A DNA stretch of 64,000 bases from Vibrio sp. qd031 (GCF_002100145.1 NZ_JXQD01000025.1:1-64000), one strand, 5' to 3'. Positions 25,940 to 36,249 are shown, counted from the first letter of the stretch. The notes: a model not told the origin generated them from the letters alone. Numbers and translations are program-made.

Positions 25940-27094
25940 TTACATGGTTGCCGCTAAGATAGCACCAGGAATGACGATAAACACACACGCAAGATAACCC
26001 GCAACTACAGACTTGTTCTTAATGGCCATATTTGAAATGTAATCGGCACCTTTAAGTGGTAGTTCTCGTAAGAACGGAATACCAAAGATGACAGCCGTTG
26101 CAGTGAGGTTGAATATTAGGTGAACAAGCGCTATCTGCAATGCAAAGGCTGCATGTTCACCACTCACCGCAGTGGCAGCCAGTAGAGCCGTAATACAGGT
26201 ACCAATGTTTGCCCCTAGCGTGAATGGGTACACTTCGCGTACTTTTAATACACCAGAGCCGACAAGTGGAACCATGAGGCTTGTCGTTGTCGACGATGAT
26301 TGAACCAATATCGTCACAACAGAGCCAGAAGCGATGCCGTGCAGAGGTCCACGCCCAATAGCATTTTTTAGGATCTCGCGTGCACGTCCTACCATTAGTG
26401 TCTTCATTAATTTACCCATAGCGGTAATGGCAACGAAGATGGTCGCAATGCCTAGGAAAATAAGAACCACACCGGCTGTAACGTCATTAAAGTTAGCGGT
26501 TAGGGGATCTTTCACCATCGAAATTACAGGTTTGGTAAGCGGTTTAATAAAGTTGAATCCGCCCATGCTCATATCACCTGTCGCAAGCAGAGGTGATACT
26601 AACCAATGAGAAATTTTTTCGAAAATGCCAAACATCATTTCCAGTGGTAGGAAGATAATTACGGCAAGAAGGTTGAAAAAGTCGTGCACTGTTGCACTAG
26701 CAAACGCTCGCTTAAACTCAGTGTTACAACGAACGTGACCTAAACTGACAAGGGTATTGGTCACTGTCGTACCAATATTAGCACCCATAACCATAGGGAT
26801 AGCGACTGAAACCGGCAAACCGCCAGCAACAAGTCCCACAATGATAGAGGTTACAGTACTTGAAGATTGAATTAATGCAGTGGCAACTAAACCAATCATT
26901 AATCCAGCAATAGGGTGAGAAGCAAACTCAAAAAGTGTCTTGGCGTGCTCACCGGTAGCGAGTTTAAAACCGCCGCCGACCATGCCTACTGAAAGAAGCA
27001 GTAGGTACAACATGACAACTAAACTAGCCCAGCGTGCCCAATTGCCCGTTTTTGTGACCGGCGTGGCCGTGGTTTCTGTGGCTTGATTTAACAT
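25940..27094 (-). CDS. nptA: Na+/phosphate cotransporter NptA
   Basis: A 384-residue inner-membrane protein of the Na/Pi cotransporter family, similar to V. cholerae NptA. Two inverted repeats each carry the QSSST motif (LIQSSSTVTSIIVGL and LVQSSSTTTSLMVPL) that forms the sodium/phosphate site. The start ATG 27094 follows GGAGA. A Pho-box-like site lies about 70 nt upstream, suggesting induction during phosphate starvation alongside the Pst system. Confidence 0.95.
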   Translation of the reverse strand: MLNQATETTATPVTKTGNWARWASLVVMLYLLLLSVGMVGGGFKLATGEHAKTLFEFASHPIAGLMIGLVATALIQSSSTVTSIIVGLVAGGLPVSVAIPMVMGANIGTTVTNTLVSLGHVRCNTEFKRAFASATVHDFFNLLAVIIFLPLEMMFGIFEKISHWLVSPLLATGDMSMGGFNFIKPLTKPVISMVKDPLTANFNDVTAGVVLIFLGIATIFVAITAMGKLMKTLMVGRAREILKNAIGRGPLHGIASGSVVTILVQSSSTTTSLMVPLVGSGVLKVREVYPFTLGANIGTCITALLAATAVSGEHAAFALQIALVHLIFNLTATAVIFGIPFLRELPLKGADYISNMAIKNKSVVAGYLACVFIVIPGAILAATM

Positions 27095-27146
27095 TGTATT
27101 CTCCGCGACCGTATAAAAGTTTGGTCAAAATGAATTATCCAGCGGA

Positions 27147-27180
27147 ATAGTAGTGTGCTTATATTTCAGTTATATGACAG
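27147..27180 (-). promoter_or_regulatory. Pho box and -10 upstream of nptA
   Basis: On the minus strand CTGTCAT-ATAA-CTGAAAT (27180 to 27163): the first repeat is perfect and the second matches 5 of 7. A -10-like TACTAT follows after 10 nt at 27152-27147. The nptA start is 53 nt further. Confidence 0.68.
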
Positions 27181-27408
27181 TTTTGAAAGAAATCCTTAAA
27201 TAAAGTGTCATAAAGCAAACGATTGGCATAGTGTTAACTTTATGATTTTAAAAGCATAAAATTGAAAAGATCCCGCGATAGTTTGATAGAAATGTTTTGT
27301 CATATTTGTTAGTTATAGTTGATGCGTTTCGAATGATATTTGGTTATTTATCGGAAAAAGTATATATTTCCAATCAAACAACAAGAATTCCCGAGGTATT
27401 ATCGACGG

Positions 27409-28302
27409 ATGTCACATCTTAACTATAACCACCTTTACTACTTTTGGATGGTGTGTAAGCAGGGGAGTGTTTCGAAGGCTGCTGAAGCGCTGTATTTAAC
27501 ACCGCAAACGGTCACTGGCCAGATAAAACTGTTAGAAGAGCGCTTTAAAGGTAAGTTGCTCAAAAAGAGTGGTCGCTCTGTCGAACCCACTGAGCTAGGA
27601 CTGTTGGTGTTTAAATATGCGGACAGGATGTACAACTTGAGCTATGAGATGCTCGATATCATCAATTATTCCCAGCGAGAGAATTGGTTGTTCGAGGTTG
27701 GCGTAGCTGATGCCCTCTCTAAGCGTATCGTCAGTCATATTCTTTCTATTGCGACAGAAAGCCAGAGCAATGTTCATATAAGATGCTTTGAATCGACGCA
27801 CGAGCATTTACTCGAGAAACTATCCCAACACAAATTGGATATGATAATTTCGGACTGTCCTGTCGATGTGAGCCAAAGCAGTGGGGTGTTTAGTAAGAAG
27901 TTAGGAGAGGTTGGTATGAGCTTCTTCAGCGCTAACAAGCAAAAAGGAAATGTGTTTCCGGAAAACATCGAAAGTTACAAACTTCTATTGCCAAGCTCCA
28001 ACACGACAATGGGCCGTAAAGTATGGCGTTGGTTTGACAGTCTAGGCATCACGCCAAATGTACTTGGAGAGTTTGATGATGTCGCCTTAATGAAGGCTTT
28101 TGCTGAAGTGCACCGCGACGCCATTTTTATTGCGCCTACACATCATCTTAATGGTCAGGCAATCGCTCAGGCTCAATTTCACCCAATAGCAAAAATTGAG
28201 GAGTTGAGGGAAGAGTACCATGTGATTTTTGCAGAACGGATGATACAACACCCTGCCGTAAAGGCGATTTGTGAGATCCACTTCGAGCAAATGATTTCTT
28301 AG
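27409..28302 (+). CDS. nhaR: LysR-family activator NhaR
   Basis: A 297-residue LysR-type regulator close to E. coli NhaR, the Na+-responsive activator of the nhaA antiporter. The N-terminus [15 protein letters not shown] and [17 protein letters not shown] (HTH) are diagnostic. The frame is open 23 codons upstream, but ATG 27409 matches the family start. nhaA is not adjacent. It is divergent from nptA, another sodium-coupled function. Confidence 0.92.
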   Translation: MSHLNYNHLYYFWMVCKQGSVSKAAEALYLTPQTVTGQIKLLEERFKGKLLKKSGRSVEPTELGLLVFKYADRMYNLSYEMLDIINYSQRENWLFEVGVADALSKRIVSHILSIATESQSNVHIRCFESTHEHLLEKLSQHKLDMIISDCPVDVSQSSGVFSKKLGEVGMSFFSANKQKGNVFPENIESYKLLLPSSNTTMGRKVWRWFDSLGITPNVLGEFDDVALMKAFAEVHRDAIFIAPTHHLNGQAIAQAQFHPIAKIEELREEYHVIFAERMIQHPAVKAICEIHFEQMIS

Positions 28303-28413
28303 CCTTGCGGTAATTTAGCCGCCAAGGTGCTCGTTTTACAAAGGTTTATAAAGACGATACTATTTTGCCTGAACAAAAAAACAGGCATAGAGTTAATCAG
28401 TTGGAATTGAGAA

Positions 28414-28704
28414 ATGAATATTAGAGATATGGAGAAAAACTCGGCCAAGGCAATTACCTTGCTTAAAGCGGTAGCCAATGAGCGACGTTTACAGATTTTG
28501 TGCTTGCTCTATGAGCAAGAGAGCTCGGTGACGGATTTAAGTGAACGGCTAAACTTGAGCCAATCTGCTCTGTCTCAACATTTAGCGTGGCTGCGTCGCG
28601 ATGAGTTAGTGACCACTCGAAAAGAGGCGCAAACGGTGTTTTATTCGCTAAATAGTGAAGAAGTGAAACGTCTGGTCCATCTGTTGCACGATATGTACTG
28701 TTAA
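28414..28704 (+). CDS. hlyU: ArsR-family regulator HlyU
   Basis: A 96-residue winged-helix regulator. The segments KNSAKAITLLKAVANERRLQ and LNLSQSALSQHLAWLRRDEL and the C-terminal LLHDMYC match Vibrio HlyU. It activates haemolysin or RTX toxin genes in pathogenic vibrios, mainly by displacing H-NS. No metal-binding Cys pair of ArsR type is present; the only cysteines are Cys30 and Cys96, both conserved in HlyU. The actual targets lie outside this window. Confidence 0.93.
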   Translation: MNIRDMEKNSAKAITLLKAVANERRLQILCLLYEQESSVTDLSERLNLSQSALSQHLAWLRRDELVTTRKEAQTVFYSLNSEEVKRLVHLLHDMYC

Positions 28705-28762
28705 TGACATAAGCATCGTAGAAGACGGTGCTTTATTTTTAAGCTCTCTGAGTTTCAGATAC

Positions 28763-28790
28763 AAAAAAACCGGCCATGGCCGGTTTTTTT
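28763..28790. terminator. Bidirectional terminator between hlyU and rpsT
   Basis: A perfect palindrome: seven A, then CCGGCCATGGCCGG, then seven T. It serves both convergent genes. Confidence 0.92.
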
Positions 28791-28808
28791 TAGCTTAAAT
28801 CAAAACAA

Positions 28809-29069
28809 TTATAGAGCTTTGATAGCCGCTGAGAAGCGAGACTTATGACGAGCAGCTTTATTCTTATGAATAACGCCTTTAGTCGCCATGCGGTCTAGGA
28901 TTGGTGCAACTGTTGCTAGTGCTGCAGTTGCTGCTTCTTTGTCGCCAGCTTCAATAGCTGCAACAGTTTTTTTCATGTAAGTGCGCATCATCGAACGACG
29001 GCTAGCGTTGTGCTGGCGACGTTTCTCAGCTTGGATAGCGCGCTTCTTAGCAGATTTACTATTTGCCAA
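28809..29069 (-). CDS. rpsT: 30S ribosomal protein S20, UUG start
   Basis: An 86-residue basic protein that binds 16S rRNA. The sequence [20 protein letters not shown] and [12 protein letters not shown] is S20. Alignment with E. coli S20 ([13 protein letters not shown]) puts the start at TTG 29069-29067, preceded by GGGAG; the ATG at 29084 would add five unrelated residues. E. coli rpsT also uses UUG, and its weak initiation is part of S20 feedback control. Confidence 0.95.
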   Translation of the reverse strand: MANSKSAKKRAIQAEKRRQHNASRRSMMRTYMKKTVAAIEAGDKEAATAALATVAPILDRMATKGVIHKNKAARHKSRFSAAIKAL

Positions 29070-29324
29070 GGGTCTAACTCCCAAAAACTTTATTCGGTAC
29101 TAATTAAGGCGGTGGAGCATGCCTGTTTACACACCGAAAGTCAAATGAATTGTGTAAAACAGAGGCAAATTCAAACAAAATATGTATTTGCAGGTTCAAC
29201 ACGGTTAAGATGGCGGGGATTCTACCAGTATTCTTTTTTCATTGCTAATAAATCTGTATTGAATAGACGTCTAATTTAGGCTCTTTTTTCAGAAGCAATT
29301 TCGTGTGTATTCTAGAGGCAAATT

Positions 29325-30884
29325 TTGAGCCGAAAACTTCTCAAATCGGGGCTAATTGTCAGCAGCATGACGATGGTGTCGCGTGTACTAGGTTTGGTCC
29401 GCGATGTCGTGATCGCCAATCTAATGGGTGCAGGGGCCAGCGCCGATGTCTTTTTCTTTGCCAACAAAATTCCCAACTTCTTACGTAGACTGTTTGCCGA
29501 AGGGGCTTTTTCTCAAGCCTTTGTTCCAGTGTTAACCGAGTACCAAGCTAAAGGTGATGAGCAAAAAACGCGAGAGTTGATTGCCAAGGTCTCGGGAACA
29601 TTAGGCGTCATAGTGTCTATTGTGACGCTGCTAGGAGTGATAGGATCAGGCGCCATTACCGCGCTGTTCGGTGCAGGTTGGTTTCTAGACTGGCTCAATG
29701 ATGGTCCGTCAGCACCCAAATACGAATTAGCCAGCTTTCTTCTTAAAATTACGTTCCCGTATTTATGGTTTGTCACTTTCGTCGCCTTGTCTGGTGCAAT
29801 ATTGAACACCTTAGGGCGGTTTGCTGTCTCATCATTTACTCCCGTGTTCCTTAACGTGATGATTATAGGGAGCGCTTGGTTTTTGTCACCAAGGCTCGAG
29901 CAGCCAGAAGTGGGCTTAGCTATTGGTGTATTTCTAGGTGGACTGGTGCAGTTTCTTTTCCAGATCCCTTTTCTCTATAAAGCAGGTGTACTTGTTCGTC
30001 CACAGTTTGGATGGTCTCACCCAGGTGTCACTAAAATCAGAAAATTGATGATCCCAGCGCTGTTTGGCGTTTCGGTGAGCCAAATTAATTTGCTGCTAGA
30101 TACCTTTATAGCCAGTTTCTTAATGACTGGCTCCATCAGTTGGCTGTACTACTCGGATCGATTGCTTGAATTTCCGCTTGGTCTATTTGGTATAGCGATC
30201 GCAACGGTCATACTTCCAGCGCTATCCCGAAAGCATGTTGATGCTGCGCCACAAGCGTTTGCCGCAACAATGGATTGGGGGGTTCGCATGGTCATTACTT
30301 TAGGTATGCCAGCGATGGCAGGGTTAGTGGTATTGGCGAAACCCATGCTTATGGTGTTATTTATGCGTGGCGAGTTTGGTATGCACGATGTTCAGCAAGC
30401 GTCTTATTCGCTTATTGCCTATGCCAGCGGGTTGCTTAACTTCATGCTGATTAAAGTACTGGCGCCAGGGTACTATTCGCGTCAAGACACCAAAACCCCA
30501 GTGAAATACGGCATCATCGCTATGGTCACCAACATGGGCTTTAACCTTATTTTTGCCTACTTCTACAGTTATGTGGGGCTTGCGATCGCGACAGCACTGT
30601 CCGCTCTGGTGAATATGTTGCTGCTTTATAGAGGGTTGCATCAGCAGGGTGTGTATAAAATAGAACGCTCAACCCTGTTGTTTATTGGCAAAATCACAGT
30701 GGCTGTAATAGCTATGGTGATGGTGTTGTTGCAAATTTCTGCCTCGTTCGACACTTGGCTTGCGATGAGTTTTGCGCAGCGAAGCACAACACTTACTGGG
30801 TTAATTGCTGCGGGTGGGTTAACGTTTGTTGTTACTTGTGTGATTTTGGGCTTAAGACCTCGCCATTTTAAAGCAGCAGCCTAA
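29325..30884 (+). CDS. murJ: Lipid II flippase MurJ
   Basis: A 519-residue inner-membrane flippase of the MOP superfamily that moves lipid II across the membrane for peptidoglycan synthesis. About 14 hydrophobic segments; the N-terminus RVLGLVRDVVIANLMGAGASADVFF and FFANKIPNFLRRLFAEGAFSQAF are the MurJ core with essential Arg residues. It starts with TTG at 29325, after GAGG; no in-frame ATG lies close enough to preserve the conserved first helix. Confidence 0.94.
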   Translation: MSRKLLKSGLIVSSMTMVSRVLGLVRDVVIANLMGAGASADVFFFANKIPNFLRRLFAEGAFSQAFVPVLTEYQAKGDEQKTRELIAKVSGTLGVIVSIVTLLGVIGSGAITALFGAGWFLDWLNDGPSAPKYELASFLLKITFPYLWFVTFVALSGAILNTLGRFAVSSFTPVFLNVMIIGSAWFLSPRLEQPEVGLAIGVFLGGLVQFLFQIPFLYKAGVLVRPQFGWSHPGVTKIRKLMIPALFGVSVSQINLLLDTFIASFLMTGSISWLYYSDRLLEFPLGLFGIAIATVILPALSRKHVDAAPQAFAATMDWGVRMVITLGMPAMAGLVVLAKPMLMVLFMRGEFGMHDVQQASYSLIAYASGLLNFMLIKVLAPGYYSRQDTKTPVKYGIIAMVTNMGFNLIFAYFYSYVGLAIATALSALVNMLLLYRGLHQQGVYKIERSTLLFIGKITVAVIAMVMVLLQISASFDTWLAMSFAQRSTTLTGLIAAGGLTFVVTCVILGLRPRHFKAAA

Positions 30885-30970
30885 TTGGGTAACTTCTGTT
30901 CTGGCGTAGTAGTGAACGAATGTTATATAATTCGCCAGTTTTACTAATTGATAGATTTTAAGCCGATTAA

Positions 30971-31909
30971 ATGGAACTTATCCGCGGTATTCACAATGTT
31001 AAACCACAGCATCATGGCTGTGTGTTAACGATAGGCAATTTTGATGGTGTGCATTTAGGGCACCAATCAGTTTTGGACAAACTGTCAAATAAAGCGAGTG
31101 AGCTAATGTTGCCTACCGTAGTGATGACGTTTGAGCCACAGCCTATGGAGCTATTTCTAAAAGATAAGGCTCCCGCTCGGCTTACTCGATTACGAGATAA
31201 GTTTGTACAACTCGATAAGCTAGATATCGATAGATTGCTGTGTATCAACTTCACTCAAGACTTTGCTCAATGGGAAGCGAAACGCTTTATCCAGGAGCTA
31301 TTGGTTGAAAAACTAGGCGTGAAGTATTTAGTCGTTGGCGATGACTTTTGTTTTGGTCGCCATCGTCAGGGCAACTTTGACATGCTTAAAAAAGCCGGCG
31401 ATGAGTTTGGCTTCGAGGTCGTTAATACACAAAGTTTTGTACTAGAGCAGACGCGAGTGAGTAGTACCTATATTCGCCAAGCGCTGTCTAACGATCAACT
31501 GTCGACGGCTCAGCAACTGCTTGGGCGTCCATACAGCATCAGTGGGCGTGTGTCTCATGGTAGAAAGCTTGGGCGTACCATTGGCTTTCCTACGGCAAAC
31601 TTACCTTTAAAGCGCAACGTAAGCCCAGTCAGTGGTGTGTACGTGGTGCAAGCTATCGATTTAGATGGCAATAATGTAGGTGGCGTGGCGAATATTGGTA
31701 ATCGCCCGACGGTAAATGGCGTCAGACAACAGTTAGAAGTGCACCTATTCGATTACTCTGGTAATTTATACGGTAGACAGCTAGAAATTGCGTTGCTGCA
31801 CAAGCTGCGTGATGAAATTAAGTTTGAGTCTTTTGATGCGCTCAAACAACAAATAGAATTAGATGCGTCTTCGGCACGAATGTGGCTGAAGGCACAACAG
31901 GATTTATAG
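30971..31909 (+). CDS. ribF: Bifunctional riboflavin kinase / FAD synthetase RibF
   Basis: A 312-residue enzyme making FMN and FAD. The N-terminal adenylyltransferase domain has [13 protein letters not shown] (about 21-33) and [14 protein letters not shown], and SSTYIRQAL. The C-terminal kinase domain (from about 185) has [13 protein letters not shown] and GVYVV. A TATAAT at 30926-30931 is the likely -10. It is followed by ileS and lspA, the standard ribF-ileS-lspA order. Confidence 0.95.
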   Translation: MELIRGIHNVKPQHHGCVLTIGNFDGVHLGHQSVLDKLSNKASELMLPTVVMTFEPQPMELFLKDKAPARLTRLRDKFVQLDKLDIDRLLCINFTQDFAQWEAKRFIQELLVEKLGVKYLVVGDDFCFGRHRQGNFDMLKKAGDEFGFEVVNTQSFVLEQTRVSSTYIRQALSNDQLSTAQQLLGRPYSISGRVSHGRKLGRTIGFPTANLPLKRNVSPVSGVYVVQAIDLDGNNVGGVANIGNRPTVNGVRQQLEVHLFDYSGNLYGRQLEIALLHKLRDEIKFESFDALKQQIELDASSARMWLKAQQDL

Positions 31910-31977
31910 TTAAGCGGTGGCTTCTCTATAAGGTAATAATGTCAAAATCCACCCATAATGAACGGAAAATAGAATCG

Positions 31978-34824
31978 ATGAGTGAGTATAAAGATACCCT
32001 GAACCTTCCTGAAACAGGGTTTCCAATGCGCGGTAATCTGGCGAATCGTGAGCCAGAGATGCTTAAGCGTTGGTATAAGGAAGATCTTTACGGTGAGATC
32101 CGTAAAGCCAAGAAAGGAAAGAAATCCTTTGTTCTTCATGATGGCCCTCCGTATGCAAACGGCGACATTCATATTGGTCACGCACTCAACAAGATTCTAA
32201 AAGACATTATTATTAAGTCGAAGACCCTTTCAGGCTTCGACGCTCCGTATATTCCAGGTTGGGATTGCCACGGCCTACCCATTGAATTAATGGTAGAGAA
32301 AAAAGTGGGCAAGCCAGGGCAGAAAGTAACGGCGGCTGAGTTCCGTGAGAAGTGCCGTACTTATGCTCAAGGTCAAGTTGACGGCCAGCGTGAAAGCTTT
32401 AAGCGCCTAGGCATCTTGGGTGAGTGGGATGCGCCATACCGCACTATGGATTTTGGTACTGAAGCCAACATCATTCGTGCTCTGGGTAAAATCGCCGACA
32501 ACGGACACCTGCTAAAAGGCTTTAAACCTGTGCACTGGTGTACAGATTGTGGTTCCGCTTTGGCAGAAGCTGAGGTTGAGTACAAAGATAAAGTTTCTCC
32601 TTCTATCGATGTTCGCTTTAAAGCGGCAGACGAAGCGTCTCTAGTCGAAAAATTCACCTTGGCCGAAGGCCATGCAGGTGAAGGTGACGTGTCGGTTATT
32701 ATCTGGACCACCACACCTTGGACGTTGCCAGCAAACCGTGCAGTTTGTATGCGTGATGATCTTGAATACGTACTGATCCAGATCGAGGGCGAGACTAAAG
32801 AGCGTATTATTGTTGCGTCTGAGCTTGCAAAAGATGTGATGGATCGTGCCGGTGTTGAGCACTACCACAACTTAGGTTTTGCTAAAGGTAGCGATCTAGA
32901 GCTGTCTCAATTTAAGCACCCATTCTATGACTTTACTGTTCCGGTCGTACTTGGCGATCACGTGACAACGGAATCAGGTACTGGTGTGGTTCACACCGCG
33001 CCAGGCCATGGTCAAGAGGATTTCGCAGTAGGTCAAAAATATGACCTAGAAGTTGCAAACCCTGTCGGTTCAAATGGCGTGTATCTGCCCGATACAGAGC
33101 TTTTTGCTGGGCAACACGTATTTAAAGCGAACGATGCAGTCGTCGAAACGCTGAAAGAGCATGGAGCACTATTGCACCATCACGCTTACGAGCATAGCTA
33201 CCCGCATTGCTGGCGTCACAAAACACCGATCATCTTCCGTGCAACCCCACAATGGTTTGTCTCAATGGATCAAGCTGGACTTCGCGCTAAAGCGCTAGAG
33301 GCAATTAAAGGCGTTCAGTGGATGCCTGATTGGGGTCAAAGCCGTATTGAAGGTATGATCGAAGGCCGCCCAGAGTGGTGTGTGTCTCGTCAACGCACTT
33401 GGGGCGTGCCAATTGCTCTGTTCGTTCACAAAGAGACCTCAGAGCTTCATCCAAATAGCTTATCACTGATTGAAGATGTGGCTAAACTGGTCGAGCAAAA
33501 AGGTATTCAAGCGTGGTGGGATCTCGAGCCTGCTGAGCTGCTTGGTGACGACGCAGACAACTACGAAAAAGTGTTAGATACGTTGGACGTATGGTTTGAC
33601 TCTGGCGTGACACACTATTCAGTGGTAGACGCTCGTGAAGAGTTTGGTGGACACAGTGCCGATCTTTATTTGGAAGGGTCGGATCAACACCGTGGCTGGT
33701 TCCAGTCGTCGTTGATCTCTTCAATTGCAATGAAGGGCGTTGCGCCTTACAACCAAGTGCTTACCCACGGCTTTGTGGTTGATGGCCATGGTCGTAAAAT
33801 GTCGAAGTCTATTGGTAACGTGGTTGCGCCAAAAGATGTGACCAACAAGTTGGGTGCCGACATCCTTCGTTTGTGGGTTGCGTCAACCGATTACACAGGT
33901 GAAGTTGCAGTTTCTGATGAAATCTTGAAGCGAAGCGCAGACGCATACCGTCGTATTCGTAACACCTCTCGCTTTTTCTTGGCAAACCTAAGTGGCTTTA
34001 ATCCAGAAACGGATTTGGTTGCACCAGAAGACATGGTAGCACTGGATCGCTGGGCGGTAGGGCGTGCTCTAGCGGCTCAAAACGAGATCGTGAAAGCATA
34101 CCAAGAGTACAATACCCACGCCGTTATGCAGCGTTTGATGCACTTCTGTTCTATCGAAATGGGCTCGTTCTACCTCGATATCATCAAAGATCGTCAATAC
34201 ACAGCAAAACGTGGTGGTCATGCACAACGCAGTTGTCAGACAGCGTTGTATTACATCGTTGAAGCCTTGGTTCGTTGGATGGCACCAATCATGTCATTTA
34301 CTGCTGATGAAATCTGGAACCAAATGCCACAAACGCTGCCAACTGGCGATAGCCGCGGTAAATTTGTGTTTGCTGATGAGTGGTTTGATGGTCTGTTTGG
34401 TCTTGCTGATGGTGAAGAGCTAAACGATGAGTTTTGGAATGATGTGCAAAGCGTTCGAGGTGCTGTGAATAAGCTTCTTGAAGCGGCACGTAATGAGAAA
34501 ACCATTGGTGGTTCCCTGCAAGCTGAAGTGACTCTGTATGCTGACGATACACTGGCAGCGACATTGAACAAGCTGAGTGATGAACTGCGTTTTGTTCTTC
34601 TAACGTCTAAGGCTGCGGTTAAACCACTTAGCGAAAAATCTGAATCGGCTCAAGAGACCGAGCTTGAAGGATTGTTTGTTCAAGTTGATGGCTCGGAAGC
34701 ACAGAAGTGTGACCGTTGCTGGCACCATACGGCAGACGTAGGCACTATTGAGGGTCACGAGACCATTTGTGGCCGTTGTGTGACGAATGTAGACGGTGAA
34801 GGCGAAGTTCGTCAGTTTGCCTAA
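31978..34824 (+). CDS. ileS: Isoleucyl-tRNA synthetase IleS
   Basis: A 948-residue class I synthetase. HIGH motif as HIGHALNK (about 65-72), editing domain with [18 protein letters not shown] motif as KMSKSIGN, and a C-terminal zinc finger (CDRCWHH and CGRC). The start [15 protein letters not shown] matches family members, but an upstream in-frame ATG at 31939 has the better ribosome site (AAGG, 6 nt) and would add 13 residues. The last base of its stop codon is also the first base of the palindromic repeat element. Confidence 0.95.
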   Translation: MSEYKDTLNLPETGFPMRGNLANREPEMLKRWYKEDLYGEIRKAKKGKKSFVLHDGPPYANGDIHIGHALNKILKDIIIKSKTLSGFDAPYIPGWDCHGLPIELMVEKKVGKPGQKVTAAEFREKCRTYAQGQVDGQRESFKRLGILGEWDAPYRTMDFGTEANIIRALGKIADNGHLLKGFKPVHWCTDCGSALAEAEVEYKDKVSPSIDVRFKAADEASLVEKFTLAEGHAGEGDVSVIIWTTTPWTLPANRAVCMRDDLEYVLIQIEGETKERIIVASELAKDVMDRAGVEHYHNLGFAKGSDLELSQFKHPFYDFTVPVVLGDHVTTESGTGVVHTAPGHGQEDFAVGQKYDLEVANPVGSNGVYLPDTELFAGQHVFKANDAVVETLKEHGALLHHHAYEHSYPHCWRHKTPIIFRATPQWFVSMDQAGLRAKALEAIKGVQWMPDWGQSRIEGMIEGRPEWCVSRQRTWGVPIALFVHKETSELHPNSLSLIEDVAKLVEQKGIQAWWDLEPAELLGDDADNYEKVLDTLDVWFDSGVTHYSVVDAREEFGGHSADLYLEGSDQHRGWFQSSLISSIAMKGVAPYNQVLTHGFVVDGHGRKMSKSIGNVVAPKDVTNKLGADILRLWVASTDYTGEVAVSDEILKRSADAYRRIRNTSRFFLANLSGFNPETDLVAPEDMVALDRWAVGRALAAQNEIVKAYQEYNTHAVMQRLMHFCSIEMGSFYLDIIKDRQYTAKRGGHAQRSCQTALYYIVEALVRWMAPIMSFTADEIWNQMPQTLPTGDSRGKFVFADEWFDGLFGLADGEELNDEFWNDVQSVRGAVNKLLEAARNEKTIGGSLQAEVTLYADDTLAATLNKLSDELRFVLLTSKAAVKPLSEKSESAQETELEGLFVQVDGSEAQKCDRCWHHTADVGTIEGHETICGRCVTNVDGEGEVRQFA

Positions 34825-34985
34825 TACCAATAGACGTAATTAACGGGTCAGAAAATTGCGCCGGAAAAATCGCTAAGAGCAAGGCAAAGATTACCGTAGA
34901 TAGTTGTTCTACCTTCAAAATCTTTAACGCCGCTATTTGCGATTTTAACAAGCGATAATGATCAGTTAATTGCTTTGGTTGGTAT
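34824..34985. repeat. Palindromic repeat element (MITE-like) between ileS and lspA
   Basis: About 162 bases starting ATACCAATAGACGTAATTAA and ending TTAATTGCTTTGGTTGGTAT. The two ends are imperfect inverted repeats through most of the length, including matching AAAATCGC segments inside. On the minus strand it encodes the peptide KVEQLSTVIFALLLAIF, which I recall in many short hypothetical ORFs of Vibrio and Shewanella, consistent with a dispersed repeat. No transposase is encoded. Confidence 0.75.
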
Positions 34986-35074
34986 CACTTCAATGACATT
35001 GGTGTTGTCGCGGCAATGCGGCAACACCAGACATTGCTTGTCTGCTTGAAAGCGCATTCGTTAAGGAAGAACTC

Positions 35075-35602
35075 ATGAAAGAGTCGGCATTGCCAGTGAA
35101 AGAGTCTGGACTTCGTTGGTTGTGGCTTGCACTGCTGCTGTTTGTTTTAGACATTGGTGTAAAATACCTAGTCATGAATCAGATGGGCTATGGCTGGTCT
35201 AATCGCATAGAAATCTTACCCTTTTTTAATCTGTTGTATGTCCATAACTATGGGGCAGCCTTCAGTTTCTTGGGTGACCAAAGTGGTTGGCAACGTTACT
35301 TATTTACCGGTCTTGCGTTTGTTTTCTCACTCGTTTTGATGACGTGGATGAGAAAGCTACCAAAATCTGCTGTTTGGTTGAGTATTGCCTACGCCTCTAT
35401 TATTGGTGGTGCTTTGGGTAATGCCTACGATCGTGTGCTGCACGGTTACGTCGTCGATTATTTAGACTTTTACTGGGGAACGTATCATTGGCCTGCATTT
35501 AATATTGCCGACATGGCGATTGTAATAGGTGCCGCAATGATTATTCTTGATGGATTCTTTAGTAAAGAAAAAACGGAATCTAACCCTTCTTCCAGTAAGT
35601 AA
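35075..35602 (+). CDS. lspA: Lipoprotein signal peptidase LspA
   Basis: A 175-residue inner-membrane aspartyl protease that cleaves prolipoprotein signal peptides. Four hydrophobic segments; catalytic Asp residues in [17 protein letters not shown] and [11 protein letters not shown] 35075 follows AAGGAAGAA. In most relatives fkpB and ispH follow; here secG follows instead, so the conserved downstream genes have been separated. Confidence 0.95.
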   Translation: MKESALPVKESGLRWLWLALLLFVLDIGVKYLVMNQMGYGWSNRIEILPFFNLLYVHNYGAAFSFLGDQSGWQRYLFTGLAFVFSLVLMTWMRKLPKSAVWLSIAYASIIGGALGNAYDRVLHGYVVDYLDFYWGTYHWPAFNIADMAIVIGAAMIILDGFFSKEKTESNPSSSK

Positions 35603-35776
35603 CGGTTTGGAGCTCCTGTAAAACATGCGTTTTGCCCGTATTTTGAGCGATTGTCTCTCTAAAGGGTGAAATGATGAATTTTTTGCTTGTCAGCGCCTGA
35701 GCCTTTCGTTAGTATTTGCTCCGCTCTCAACGAGAGACGCGTTAGCTATATTGTAGAACGAATGGTTTTGAATCAT

Positions 35777-35819
35777 TTATAATAGCGCTGGCGGAACAAA
35801 TTGGAACATAGGTGGAAAT
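35777..35819 (+). promoter_or_regulatory. Probable promoter region of secG
   Basis: The 217-nt lspA-secG gap contains a -10-like TATAAT (in catttataatagc, near 35780), but no good -35 at standard spacing. The ribosome site AGGTGG precedes the secG ATG. Nothing else in this gap is recognisable. Confidence 0.35.
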
Positions 35820-36155
35820 ATGTTTGAAACTCTACTTGTGATTTACCTGTTGGCTGCGCTTGGTGTTATTGGCCTAGTTTTAATTCAGCAAGGTAAAGGC
35901 GCCGACATGGGCGCGTCGTTTGGAGCTGGAGCGTCAAATACCGTATTTGGTGCGTCTGGATCAGGTAACTTCCTGAGCCGAATGACTGCAATATTTGCAA
36001 CAGTATTTTTTGTCGTTAGCTTGGTGATCGGTAATCTTACCGCACACAAGCCTGAGTCTCAGTGGGTTGACCCTACTCAAGGCCAGGTGATACAACAAAC
36101 TAACGATGAACTGGGGTTACCGGTCGAAGAAAATTCGAACGATATTCCTCAGTAG
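35820..36155 (+). CDS. secG: Preprotein translocase subunit SecG
   Basis: A 111-residue small subunit of SecYEG. Two membrane helices (about 2-20 and 55-73) are separated by the conserved QQGKGADMGASFGAGASNTVFG loop region. The C-terminus is acidic and variable. tRNA-Leu and the initiator tRNA follow directly, as in many gammaproteobacteria. glmM, which usually precedes secG, is absent. Confidence 0.95.
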   Translation: MFETLLVIYLLAALGVIGLVLIQQGKGADMGASFGAGASNTVFGASGSGNFLSRMTAIFATVFFVVSLVIGNLTAHKPESQWVDPTQGQVIQQTNDELGLPVEENSNDIPQ

Positions 36156-36165
36156 AATAGTTGAT

Positions 36166-36249
36166 GCCGAGATGGTGAAATTGGTAGACACGCTAGCATG
36201 AGGTGCTAGTGCCTTTGGTGTGAGGGTTCGAGTCCCTCTCTCGGCACCA
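36166..36249 (+). tRNA. tRNA-Leu (GAG)
   Basis: An 84-nt class II tRNA with acceptor arms GCCGAGA/TCTCGGC, discriminator A and encoded CCA, a variable arm, and the anticodon loop ATGAGGT between CTAGC and GCTAG, giving GAG. It starts 10 nt after secG. Confidence 0.96.

Noticed and set aside
30957..30973. FMN riboswitch before ribF
   Set aside because: The leader between the -10 at 30926 and the start is too short and lacks the conserved RFN sequence.
34745..34951. A 68-codon minus-strand frame at the ileS end
   Set aside because: It lies in the palindromic repeat element and the antisense of ileS; the peptide is a repeat by-product.
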